Below, in pieces: positions 26,382 to 34,094 of a stretch of 62,696 nt of DNA. The notes under the pieces are model-generated. The model did not search any database, was not told the DNA's origin, and saw only the letters and a list, made by a program, of their open reading frames with translations. The stretch comes from CAYZAK01 sp964476445 (GTDB taxonomy: Bacteria > CG03 > SLGR01 > JAGXOG01): NCBI GenBank assembly GCA_964476445.1, contig CAYZAK010000005.1, forward strand, positions 1-62,696, in the 5' to 3' direction. Positions within the stretch are counted from its first letter, which is position 1; every line of letters starts with the position of its first letter. Position numbers and translations under genes: made by a program.

Positions 26382-27251
26382 ATGTGGTTTAAGAAAAAAA
26401 TCCGAGGAGTGGCTTTAGGAGGAGGGGGTGCTAGAGGAATTGCTTCTCTGGGTGTGTTAAAAGTACTCCACGATATTAACAAACCCCCGCGCGTAGTAGC
26501 GGGTACGAGCATGGGTGCTATAATAGGGGGGCTGTATGCCTGTTACCAGGACCTTGAGAAAGTTGAGAAGAAAATAAATAAGGTTACAGACAGTATTGAA
26601 TTTAAGAGACTTACGGAGGAGTTTAAAAACAACATAAAAAAGATCAGTGATGAAAAAAACAACATAAAAGCCAAATTTAAAAGAGGGTATAACAGAATTT
26701 ATAATTTAAGTAAAATAACTTCGGGGGTAAATATAATAGGAAAAAAATATATTGATCCGGTAATTGATAATCTAATTCCTGAAATTTCTATCGAAGAGTT
26801 ACCGCTGAAATTTTGTTGTGTCAGTACAGATTTAAAGTCCGGTCGTAAAGTTGCAATAAAGAAAGGTAATTTAAGCGCGGCAATAAAAGCAAGTACGGCT
26901 ATCCCCGGGATATTTCCGCCCCGGAGGGTGAAGAATATGTTGTTAACCGACGGGGGCACAGTTAGTTTAGTTCCTGTAGAAGAAGTAGTTGAGATGGGCG
27001 CGAATTATACGATTGCGGTAGAAGTAATGGAGGAAATCACCCCCGGAGTTGTTTTAAAAAACGGACTGGATATTTTAAACCGGGTGAGTAAAATTACTTC
27101 TAATCATTTAAATAGAAGAATAATCGAAAAAGCTGATCTGGTAATCAGCCCCTCGGTAAAGGAACTTTCCTGGGATGCATTTAATAAAAAAGATTACTGT
27201 ATAAAAGCCGGTGAAGCGGCCGCCTACCGGGCAAAAGATAAGATAAAATAG
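26382..27251 (+). CDS. Patatin-like phospholipase / acyl hydrolase (RssA-like)
   Basis: 289 residues. Oxyanion-hole motif GGGGARGIASLGVLKVL (residues 13-29), nucleophile elbow GTSMG (Ser43), and the catalytic-dyad Asp in LLTDGG near residue 189. The layout matches short bacterial patatins (RssA/YlbK type), serine lipid acyl hydrolases. No signal peptide, so cytosolic or membrane-peripheral. A Lys-rich stretch (residues 65-105) is less conserved. The start is 15 bp beyond parS. Substrate unknown. Confidence 0.9.
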   Translation: MWFKKKIRGVALGGGGARGIASLGVLKVLHDINKPPRVVAGTSMGAIIGGLYACYQDLEKVEKKINKVTDSIEFKRLTEEFKNNIKKISDEKNNIKAKFKRGYNRIYNLSKITSGVNIIGKKYIDPVIDNLIPEISIEELPLKFCCVSTDLKSGRKVAIKKGNLSAAIKASTAIPGIFPPRRVKNMLLTDGGTVSLVPVEEVVEMGANYTIAVEVMEEITPGVVLKNGLDILNRVSKITSNHLNRRIIEKADLVISPSVKELSWDAFNKKDYCIKAGEAAAYRAKDKIK

Positions 27252-27262
27252 GGTAAGTTTAA

Positions 27263-27907
27263 ATTATTATTTTTAAAAACTGCAATATTTCCGATCAGCA
27301 AAAAGAAAAATTAAGAATCTATCTTAATTTATTGGAAAAAGAAAAAAACTACACCAGCATAATAGGATTGACGGACCGATCCAGTATAGTGAATAAACTG
27401 ATAGTTCCTTCTTTAAAATTATCCAAAATAGTCCAGGCTAAAAAGGGCGTGGATGTGGGGACCGGCGGCGGTATCCCGGGATTGGTTCTGGCTATAGTTT
27501 GCCCGGACAAAAATCTGTATCTTATGGAGCCGAAAAAAAAGAAAGTTTTTTTTCTTAATAAGGTAAACCAAAAATTAAACCTTAATAATGTAAAGATAGT
27601 AAGAGGTCGTGCGGAAATCGCTGGTAAAGATTTAAAGTTCAGGGCGCGGTTTGATTTTGCAACCTGCCGGGCCGTCGGTAATTTAAACCTTACCGTAGAG
27701 TTAGTTCTTCCTCTATTGGCCCGGGGCGGAATTTATTATGCTGAAAAAGGCTCAAAAGTTAACCTGGAAGTAGATAAGTCTGCAGAAAAAATAAAAATGA
27801 TGGGGGGTAAAATAGTAGATATTACCAGAGATAATATCGTTGTAATAAAAAAGATATCTTCAACTCCCGACAATCTTCCCAGATCCTGGAACAGGATAGT
27901 AAAATAA
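27263..27907 (+). CDS. rsmG: 16S rRNA (guanine-N7) methyltransferase RsmG, probable AUU start
   Basis: SAM-dependent methyltransferase that makes m7G527 in 16S rRNA (RsmG/GidB). The SAM motif is GVDVGTGGGIPGLVLA, with FATCRAVGNL and YAEKGSK downstream. A TTG at 27332 gives 191 residues, but that cuts off the family's N-terminal helix. In the same frame, codons from 27263 read IIIFKNCNISDQQ then KEKLRIYLNLL, which matches the expected RsmG N-terminus, and a stop at 27260 bounds the frame. No ATG, GTG or TTG exists in this extension, so one of three consecutive ATT codons (27263-27271) is the likely start, with AGGG/GGTAAG 6-10 nt upstream. Full length would be about 214 residues, the family norm. 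Confidence 0.85.
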   Translation: MIIFKNCNISDQQKEKLRIYLNLLEKEKNYTSIIGLTDRSSIVNKLIVPSLKLSKIVQAKKGVDVGTGGGIPGLVLAIVCPDKNLYLMEPKKKKVFFLNKVNQKLNLNNVKIVRGRAEIAGKDLKFRARFDFATCRAVGNLNLTVELVLPLLARGGIYYAEKGSKVNLEVDKSAEKIKMMGGKIVDITRDNIVVIKKISSTPDNLPRSWNRIVK

Positions 27908-27967
27908 ATTTTGCAAAGACCGGATTTTTTAGGTAATATCTTAAATATAAGTAATAGATAAAATAAA

Positions 27968-28762
27968 ATGAACGGTAAAATAATAACAATAATTAATCAA
28001 AAAGGGGGAGTGGGTAAGACGACAACCGCTCTTAATCTTTCAGCTGGGCTGGCAGAAAATTTCAGGGATACACTTTTAATTGATCTCGACGGGCAGGCCA
28101 ATACCACACAGGGGTTGGGGTTGACCAGCGAAAATTTAGAGTTGTCCGTGTATGATATTTTGATGAATAATTCTCACGTTGAGGATGTAATAAAAAATAC
28201 CGAAGTTGATCTATTGGACTTAATGCCCGCTCATCCCGACTTAAACGGTGCAAAAATTGAACTTGTGGAGGTGAAAAACCGGGAGTACCGGTTGAAAAAG
28301 GCGTTAAAAAATTTAAAAAAGAGCTATGACTTTATTATTATTGATTCTCCGCCGTCCCTGGATTTGCTTACTATAAACGCACTTACTGCCAGTGACTCAG
28401 CTTTAATTACTATTCAGTGTGAATACTATGCACTTGAAGGATTGGGCAGACTGGTAGATACTCTTTACCGAATAAAACGGGGGCTCAACCCCACCCTGGA
28501 AATAGAAGGTGTATTAATGACCATGCATGACAAAAGAACCAATCTCTCCCGCCAGGTCATGGATGAAATTAAAAAACACTTTAAAGATGCGGTGTACCGT
28601 ACTGTAATTCCCCGAAATGTAAGACTGGCCGAAGCGCCAAGTTTCGGAGAAACTATTTATCAGTACGCTCCTAATTCTACCGGCACAAAAGCATATAAAA
28701 AACTCACACAGGAATTTTTAGAAGATAACGGGTACATAATAAATAACGTTTTGCCGGATTAA
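27968..28762 (+). CDS. parA: Chromosome partitioning ATPase ParA (Soj)
   Basis: 264 residues. Deviant Walker A KGGVGKTTTALNL (residues 11-23), Walker A' DLDGQANTTQG, Walker B FIIIDSPPSLDLLTINAL, and the conserved TMHDKRTNLSRQV. No N-terminal helix-turn-helix, so it is the chromosomal Soj type. It works with ParB and parS to segregate the origin. The ATG is 47 bp upstream of parB's ribosome-binding region. Confidence 0.97.
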   Translation: MNGKIITIINQKGGVGKTTTALNLSAGLAENFRDTLLIDLDGQANTTQGLGLTSENLELSVYDILMNNSHVEDVIKNTEVDLLDLMPAHPDLNGAKIELVEVKNREYRLKKALKNLKKSYDFIIIDSPPSLDLLTINALTASDSALITIQCEYYALEGLGRLVDTLYRIKRGLNPTLEIEGVLMTMHDKRTNLSRQVMDEIKKHFKDAVYRTVIPRNVRLAEAPSFGETIYQYAPNSTGTKAYKKLTQEFLEDNGYIINNVLPD

Positions 28763-28809
28763 TCCGGATAAAAGATAATATGATACTCTATATATGAGGA
28801 GGTAGCAAT

Positions 28810-29661
28810 ATGAAAAAAGTTTTAGGTAAAGGTCTCGGTTCTCTTATTCCGGAAGATAAAAGCAAGGGTTTCAAAGAAATAAAAATTGACAACATAGTTC
28901 CTAACAGATATCAGATGAGAGAACAATTTGATCAGGACAAAATTAATGAGTTAGCAGCTACCATAAAAGATAAGGGAATAGTTCAGCCTTTAATAGTTAC
29001 CGGCGCCGCCGAAGGTTACATGTTGATTGCCGGCGAAAGACGCCTCCGGGCGGCCAGAAAAGCCGGATTTAAATCTGTTCCCTGTATAGAACGGGATTTA
29101 AAAGAAGAAGATTCGCTGATAGTATCTTTAATTGAAAACATACAAAGAGAAGAGCTTTCTCCTATTGAGGAAGCCGGAGCGTACCGGATGATGGTCGAGG
29201 ATTTTTCGATGACTCAAAAAGAGATTGCCAAAGAAGTGGGAAAGAGCCGCTCCGCTGTGGCCAATACTCTGAGAATGTTAAAATTACCTCCAAAGCTCAA
29301 AGAAATGGTAAATTTAGGTAAACTTTCCTCCGGCCACGCAAGAGCGCTTTTAGCCGTTAAAAATAAAAAGAAACGCCTCGCTCTGGCCAAAAAAATAGTT
29401 AGAGAAAAGCTTACTGTGCGGGAAACAGAAAAAATTTGCTCAAATTTAGAAAAAAATAAGGTCGGAAAAACAAAAAGCAGTACTAAAAAAAGAGCCCGTA
29501 AAGATCCTCATATAGAATCTATTGAAGAAGAACTAAAAAAAGTTTTGGGCACCAAAGTAAACATAAAGTTAAATTCGGGATCAAAATCAGTTGACGGTAA
29601 AATTGAAATTAAATTTTACGGATTGGACGATTTTGAAAGAATAACAGATGTAATATGTTAG
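28810..29661 (+). CDS. parB: Chromosome partitioning protein ParB (Spo0J)
   Basis: 283 residues. The N-terminal CTP-binding domain has the box motifs GIVQPLIVT and AGERRLRAARKAG, plus ENIQREELSPIEEA; the central helix-turn-helix is around MTQKEIAKEVGKSRSAVANTLRML (residues 135-158, given here in parts); the C-terminal dimerisation domain ends with GKIEIKFYGLDDFERI. A strong ribosome-binding site, GAGGAGG, lies 7 nt before the ATG. The target parS is at 26352-26367. Confidence 0.97.
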   Translation: MKKVLGKGLGSLIPEDKSKGFKEIKIDNIVPNRYQMREQFDQDKINELAATIKDKGIVQPLIVTGAAEGYMLIAGERRLRAARKAGFKSVPCIERDLKEEDSLIVSLIENIQREELSPIEEAGAYRMMVEDFSMTQKEIAKEVGKSRSAVANTLRMLKLPPKLKEMVNLGKLSSGHARALLAVKNKKKRLALAKKIVREKLTVRETEKICSNLEKNKVGKTKSSTKKRARKDPHIESIEEELKKVLGTKVNIKLNSGSKSVDGKIEIKFYGLDDFERITDVIC

Positions 29662-30407
29662 AATTAATTAAAGATTCTCTGCGGACAGTTTATCAAAATA
29701 TTGAACTGGTTTTAATATTACTTTTAATCAATGTATTCAGCAAGTACATAGGTTTCAGAGTTGGAAATCTCCTCGGCGGCAGGTTTAATATAGTAGCCGG
29801 GATATTCTTAGTTGTTTTTAATTTTTATCTGTGGTCTGCTACTATAGCGGCTTTGATTTCCTGTAAAAAAAACGATAACTGGACCGGGAAACAATATCTG
29901 TACGGCGGAGTTAGAAATTTCCCCTTTTTTGTTATCTGGCTGCTTACAGTTTTAATAATTTTCAATGCGATATCTATGGCAATAAGTTTGACAGCCACAT
30001 CAATTTCACTTAACATTATTTGGGAAATTTGGGAACCGATTGTACTGTTTTTGGGTACGGGTATTTTTGGTTACATAACTTCCTTTACCTGTGTATATCT
30101 TATGGAAAAACACGGCACCTTGAAACAGGCTTTAAAAGAACAGGCAGAGTATATTGGGAATAATGTATCCGAATATTTGTTCACTGGTATATATATATTT
30201 GGAGTATTTATTGTATCCGGTATAGTGGTTTCTGTACTTACCCATAATGCTCGCAGTATAGAGGCATCAATTGTTTTTAGACAGTTACTAATGATAGTGA
30301 GTGATTTAATTAGGACGACCAGCATTGTTGTTGTTATGGCAACAATAATTTTTCAGGTGCCCTTGCCGGCCAAAAATGTGCACCAAAGCCAGCCGCCGGC
30401 GGAGTAA
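29655..30407 (+). CDS. Multi-pass membrane protein of unknown function
   Basis: 250 residues with about six predicted transmembrane helices (around residues 16-30, 44-68, 91-115, 127-150, 175-197, 215-238). It resembles in general shape the DUF-type six-helix proteins (glycerophosphoryl diester phosphodiesterase membrane-domain-like), but I cannot name a family. Between helices 4 and 5 there is an amphipathic segment, KHGTLKQALKEQAEYIGNN. The start overlaps parB by 7 bp. It has no ribosome-binding site of its own apart from coding sequence in parB, so coupling is likely. Confidence 0.75.
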   Translation: MLELIKDSLRTVYQNIELVLILLLINVFSKYIGFRVGNLLGGRFNIVAGIFLVVFNFYLWSATIAALISCKKNDNWTGKQYLYGGVRNFPFFVIWLLTVLIIFNAISMAISLTATSISLNIIWEIWEPIVLFLGTGIFGYITSFTCVYLMEKHGTLKQALKEQAEYIGNNVSEYLFTGIYIFGVFIVSGIVVSVLTHNARSIEASIVFRQLLMIVSDLIRTTSIVVVMATIIFQVPLPAKNVHQSQPPAE

Positions 30408-30409
30408 AG

Positions 30410-30438
30410 TTGACGGTAGAAAATTTTTAAGTTATAAT
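30410..30438 (+). promoter_or_regulatory. Promoter for the acidic membrane protein and lpxH-like gene
   Basis: TTGACG (30410-30415), a 17-bp spacer and a perfect TATAAT (30433-30438). The predicted start near 30445 gives a leader of about 33 nt containing GGAGG (30466-30470) 7 nt before the ATG at 30478. It lies right after the stop of the upstream membrane-protein gene. Confidence 0.75.
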
Positions 30439-30477
30439 TTATCAGAAAGTTATTAAATAGAAATCGGAGGTAAGTTT

Positions 30478-31797
30478 ATGGATGATAAAAATAGTAACCA
30501 GGATAACCAGGATAAAGAAAAACCTGAAATAGACGAGATAAAGGAATCTATAGATAAAGAGAAAGAAAAGACTTCAAAAAAAGATTCAGATAAAGATATA
30601 GATAATATTGATATACCGGATCTGTCCGACATCAATTTTGAAGAAGATACCTCCAGTGAAGCGGAAAAGAAAGAAGAAAAGCCCGATATAGAAGATCTGG
30701 AAGACTTTGATATTGCAGATCTTGATTTAGGGGAAGAGGGCGACGATGACGCCCAAGAAGATGTGGATGAAAGCGACAATTTAGCCTCCCGGGATTTAGG
30801 TGAGGTTGACATACCGGATATTAAGTTTGATAAACCCGAAGAACTAGAAGAGGACGATGAACAAGAAGACGAACTCCCCGATTTTGATGAGATAACCCCG
30901 GATGAGGAAGATGAGTTTTCAGATTTTAAAGACAAAGAAGAACCCGTCGGGGAAGAAACAGAGGATTCTTTGAAAGATGAAGATGGTCAAATTCCTGAAG
31001 ATATCGACATCGAAGCAGACGACATAGCGGATCAAATAGATGATGATGATATTGAGGAAGTTTTTGAAGAGGAACTCTCTGAAAATATTCCTGGTCAAGA
31101 AGACATATCCAAAACAGTTCCGGGTTCCGGAAATAAAAAAGAACCCCCTTCAAAAACTTCTCTTCCTGAAGATGACTTAGAAGATATACCCAAAGAGATA
31201 AACAGTATTGAAGAGGACATTCAAGCAGATCTAGAGGATGAAAAAGAACCTGAAGAAGAACAGAGCGGCTCCGATAAAGAAGGGCGGGACAGTTCACCAA
31301 AACCCCAAATTTCTGAGGAAACCCCTGAACAATCTGGCGGCCAATCATCTAAAAAAAGCAAGTTTAAATTGATTTTAATTTTAATGATTTTCGGCGGCAT
31401 GGTCGCCGGTGCATACCTGTTCTTAAATGTTTTTCAAACCGAACCGGTTGTCGTTCATCAAAAGCCGGAGTTTGAACCTGAGCCCGAACCTGTACCCGAG
31501 CCCGCTGAGTCCCAACCTATAAAAAGTGATTATATACCTGTTCGGTCCGAAGATATCCAGCAGGATATCAGTGATGGCATCACAACCTATGTGTATACAT
31601 CACCGGAAACTTTAGATACGGTCAGGAAGTTTTATTTAAATTTACTGGAAAAAGGACAATTTGAACTAAAATCAGATCTTTACAATCAGACCGAGGGTAT
31701 GTCCTATATGACTTTCAAAAAAGAGAAAGAAGTATTTTCGGTAGTTTTAAGACAGAAAGAGGACGCCTTGAGCGCCGTAGTGAGTTTTGTCAAATAA
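30478..31797 (+). CDS. Acidic, disordered single-pass membrane protein with periplasmic domain
   Basis: 439 residues, not recognised. Residues 1-290 are very rich in Asp/Glu and probably disordered, with imperfect repeats of a short motif (IDIPDL near 44-49, VDIPDI near 110-115, ELPDF near 132-136). A basic patch, KKSKFK, precedes one transmembrane helix (about 297-317), so the acidic part should face the cytoplasm. After the helix comes a Glu-Pro repeat (EPEPEPVPEPAE) and a roughly 90-residue C-terminal globular domain (from SDYIPVRSEDIQ to the end) on the periplasmic side. It has its own promoter and strong ribosome-binding site. It abuts the lpxH-like gene and follows parB; a role in envelope or cell-cycle organisation is possible but only inferred from location. 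Confidence 0.75.
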   Translation: MDDKNSNQDNQDKEKPEIDEIKESIDKEKEKTSKKDSDKDIDNIDIPDLSDINFEEDTSSEAEKKEEKPDIEDLEDFDIADLDLGEEGDDDAQEDVDESDNLASRDLGEVDIPDIKFDKPEELEEDDEQEDELPDFDEITPDEEDEFSDFKDKEEPVGEETEDSLKDEDGQIPEDIDIEADDIADQIDDDDIEEVFEEELSENIPGQEDISKTVPGSGNKKEPPSKTSLPEDDLEDIPKEINSIEEDIQADLEDEKEPEEEQSGSDKEGRDSSPKPQISEETPEQSGGQSSKKSKFKLILILMIFGGMVAGAYLFLNVFQTEPVVVHQKPEFEPEPEPVPEPAESQPIKSDYIPVRSEDIQQDISDGITTYVYTSPETLDTVRKFYLNLLEKGQFELKSDLYNQTEGMSYMTFKKEKEVFSVVLRQKEDALSAVVSFVK

Positions 31798-32514
31798 TTG
31801 CGTTCAGTTTTTACTTCCGATTTACATTTAAAGATATCACCGTCCCCGGAACAGATCCGTAATTTTTATAGATTTGTAAAGGAAACAGAAAAAAAATATG
31901 ATAGGCTGTATATTCTGGGCGATCTTTTTACCTACTGGTACGAGCACCCCCGTGTGGATTTTTATTCTAAAAACCCAGTTCTTAAAATTATAAAAGAGAG
32001 CTCCCTCAAAATATATTTTATATACGGCAACAGGGATTTTATGGCCGGCATATATTTTAGAAAGTTTTCGGGGGTTGAGTTTATAGGTTCGGATTTGAAA
32101 TTAAATATCGGTCCAATAAATATATTTCTAACCCACGGAGATAAAATGGCCAAAAAAGATATTCGGTACCAGATATGGAGAAAATTTGTTCAGAGTCCGG
32201 TTTCATCTTTTATTTTTAAACGTCTGCCCGTAGGGTATGCCATCTCGGTAGTAGATAATTTTAAAAAAGTTGGGAAATCAAATCCAAGAAAAGAAAAAAT
32301 AATTGCCCGGATGATCACTGCCGGTGCCAGGAATAAATTAAAGAAAGATAAGGATATAGATATAATTGTATCCGGACATGCCCATTATAAGGAAACAGAA
32401 GAGTTTAAAATGGATGGTAAATACAAGAAACTGATTATCCTGCCTGAATTTAAATTTCCTGGAGAGTTTCTGACTTTAAAATCAGGAGACCTAAGTTTTA
32501 AACAGATAGGGTAA
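31798..32514 (+). CDS. lpxH: UDP-2,3-diacylglucosamine diphosphatase-like metallophosphoesterase (LpxH-like)
   Basis: 238 residues from a TTG directly after the previous stop. Calcineurin-like metallophosphoesterase motifs in order: SDLHL (residues 5-9), GDLFTYW, GNRDF, THGD and SGHAHYKE. The GDLF-W and GNRDF motifs are those of LpxH, which cleaves UDP-2,3-diacylglucosamine to lipid X at the inner membrane in lipid A synthesis. The other lpx genes are at 57.7-60.8 kb and contain no LpxH/LpxI of their own, which supports this role. Some LpxH-like proteins are diverged, so the exact substrate is not proven. Confidence 0.82.
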   Translation: MRSVFTSDLHLKISPSPEQIRNFYRFVKETEKKYDRLYILGDLFTYWYEHPRVDFYSKNPVLKIIKESSLKIYFIYGNRDFMAGIYFRKFSGVEFIGSDLKLNIGPINIFLTHGDKMAKKDIRYQIWRKFVQSPVSSFIFKRLPVGYAISVVDNFKKVGKSNPRKEKIIARMITAGARNKLKKDKDIDIIVSGHAHYKETEEFKMDGKYKKLIILPEFKFPGEFLTLKSGDLSFKQIG

Positions 32515-32521
32515 GTATGAA

Positions 32522-33178
32522 CTATATTTTCTTTTTAACTACTAAGGAATCAAATCTGTCGGCGGCGTTTTCTACTATATCGGCAATGCTGCCTGTCTGT
32601 TTTAAAAATTTGTTTAAGTGCATTTTTTGATCCAGATGAAGTTCAGAATTCTCAAATATAGCCTGGGATAATTTATATTCAATCATATCCGCTTTTTCTT
32701 CAAGCCTGTTTACTTCAATAATTTTAATATGAATTTTAGAATAATCAGTAAAGAAAAATCTCAGGGCGTCTTCCAGAGGTTTAAGAGTGGAATATATTTG
32801 CTGAAGCAGTTGAATAAAATCTTGATGAAGCTCTTGGGGTATATGCGGCCGCTGGGTAATTAAAAAATCGTTTGAAGACTCTATACGATCAGCGATATTA
32901 TCCTGTTTGGCCAGATAATTTATCAAATCTTCGCGGAGAGTGGGTAAAAAAGAACTTTTGTGAAGATACTTGATTATGGTCCGCCTTTGCCTGTCCGCTT
33001 CTCCTTCTGTATCGTGGGTTTTAAATGAGTACTCCCGGGAATCTTCGTAATCTTCATTAAAATATTTTTTGACGGAATCAATGTAGTTAAGTAGAGTGTT
33101 ATCAACTATCTCCATATGTTCTAAAAACATATTTTTGATATTACTCTTTTTCTTTTTGGTTTTCCGCCCGAATGTCAT
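32522..33178 (-). CDS. PhoU-like / DUF47 (TIGR00153) protein
   Basis: 218 residues, all helical. The pattern (HDTEGEADRQRRTIIKYLHKS, LREDLINYLAKQDNIADRIE, and EVNRLEEKADMIEYKLS with conserved acidic pairs) matches the DUF47/TIGR00153 group, distant relatives of the phosphate regulator PhoU with acidic metal-binding motifs. Such genes are usually next to a PiT-type phosphate transporter, but none is here; the partner is ndk, whose stop overlaps its start by 4 bp. It converges on the lpxH-like gene with only 7 bp between stops. Confidence 0.85.
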   Translation of the reverse strand: MTFGRKTKKKKSNIKNMFLEHMEIVDNTLLNYIDSVKKYFNEDYEDSREYSFKTHDTEGEADRQRRTIIKYLHKSSFLPTLREDLINYLAKQDNIADRIESSNDFLITQRPHIPQELHQDFIQLLQQIYSTLKPLEDALRFFFTDYSKIHIKIIEVNRLEEKADMIEYKLSQAIFENSELHLDQKMHLNKFLKQTGSIADIVENAADRFDSLVVKKKI

Positions 33179-33696
33179 ATTTCTACTTTATCATAAGGTT
33201 TTTTCCACTGTAGTTCGCCGTTGTACTTTACTTTGTAAATCTTATCAACAATTTCTTCCGGCTTAAACCACATTTTTATTTCCCTTTCCGCTTCCGCTTT
33301 ATTTGCAGAAGCATGGATAACATTTTCATAGACGCCTCTAGTGGTTATTCTTCCGTATGCGCCCCGGATGGTAGTTGGATTGGCCTCTTCCGGATTTGTA
33401 GCCCCGGCCAGTTGCCGAACCTTGGAAATTGCGTTTTTGCCCTTGTAAGCTAAAACCAGGACCCGCTGATAGTTTTCACCGTGAATATTTCCCATGATGT
33501 AATTTTTTAACTCATTAAAAAAAGGTTCGTCCAGCAGATGCTGGTAGTGAGCCCGGGCCCGCTCTTCGGTAACCCGCACTACTTTCGCCCCAACTATCCG
33601 GAGTTTTGTTTCCGAAAGCTTGGTCAATATATTACCCGTAAGGGACTTTTGCAGCCCATCTGGTTTTATTATAACTAATGTCTGTTCTTCTTTCAT
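33175..33696 (-). CDS. ndk: Nucleoside diphosphate kinase
   Basis: 173 residues, about 20-30 longer than most bacterial NDKs because of a C-terminal tail (after the AEREIKMWF segment). It transfers the terminal phosphate between NTPs and NDPs through a phospho-His. The N-terminal TLVIIKPDGLQKS, GKNAISKVRQLAGATNPEEA and the active-site NVIHASAN (His128) are present; the usual HGSD is HASA here. The upstream region is shared with the V/A-ATPase operon and contains a TTGACA in this direction (33739-33734). Confidence 0.94.
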   Translation of the reverse strand: MKEEQTLVIIKPDGLQKSLTGNILTKLSETKLRIVGAKVVRVTEERARAHYQHLLDEPFFNELKNYIMGNIHGENYQRVLVLAYKGKNAISKVRQLAGATNPEEANPTTIRGAYGRITTRGVYENVIHASANKAEAEREIKMWFKPEEIVDKIYKVKYNGELQWKKPYDKVEI

Positions 33697-33733
33697 TTTT
33701 AGTTTGATAAACTTAGCAAATAAATATACTAAA

Positions 33734-33773
33734 TGTCAAGAAACTTGACTTTATTTAGTGTAATTAATAATAT
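33734..33773 (+). promoter_or_regulatory. V/A-ATPase operon promoter with overlapping inverted repeat; near-leaderless start
   Basis: On the plus strand TTGACT (33745-33750), a 17-bp spacer and TAATAT (33768-33773). Transcription would begin at about 33780-33782, i.e. at the ATG (33782), and no Shine-Dalgarno sequence exists, so the message would be leaderless. The -35 lies in an inverted repeat GTCAAG-AAA-CTTGAC (33735-33749), whose left arm supplies a TTGACA in the opposite direction for ndk. The same arms occur at the rnpA promoter (21176-21189). Confidence 0.7.
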
Positions 33774-33781
33774 AATTTACT

Positions 33782-34093
33782 ATGAATAAAAAGATAATAA
33801 CAAAAATTGAACAGACTGAAAAAGAAGCAGCTAAAAAAATAGAAACCGCCCGGAAAGAGGCCCGGGGAAAGGTGAAAAAATTCCGAAATTTTCTTAATTC
33901 CCGGTGGGATGAAGTTGAGGAAGAACTTAAAAAAGAAAAGAAATCAGTTGAAAAAAAGTCTTTCCAATCAGCCGGAAAGGAAATAGAAAAGGTCCGGGAA
34001 GAGACCAAACAAAAAATCAATAATCTTCAAACAATAGAAGATAAATGTGAAGAGTACGGCAGATCGGTTATTGAGAAAATACTGAACCAATAA
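33782..34093 (+). CDS. V/A-type ATPase peripheral-stalk subunit (H/G-like)
   Basis: 103 residues forming one long charged coiled coil (residues 5-85), with the pattern of archaeal A-ATPase subunit H / V-ATPase subunit G, which pairs with subunit E to make a peripheral stalk. The identification rests on size, helix character and being first in the ATPase operon; similarity itself is weak because of its composition. The ATG sits at the predicted transcription start. Confidence 0.8.
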   Translation: MNKKIITKIEQTEKEAAKKIETARKEARGKVKKFRNFLNSRWDEVEEELKKEKKSVEKKSFQSAGKEIEKVREETKQKINNLQTIEDKCEEYGRSVIEKILNQ

Positions 34094-34094
34094 A

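Noticed and set aside
30453..30935. A 160-codon serine-rich frame on the minus strand
   Set aside because: It is the antisense of the Asp/Glu-rich repeats of the acidic membrane protein; its Ser runs are what GAT/GAA codons give when read backwards. No ribosome-binding site or homology.
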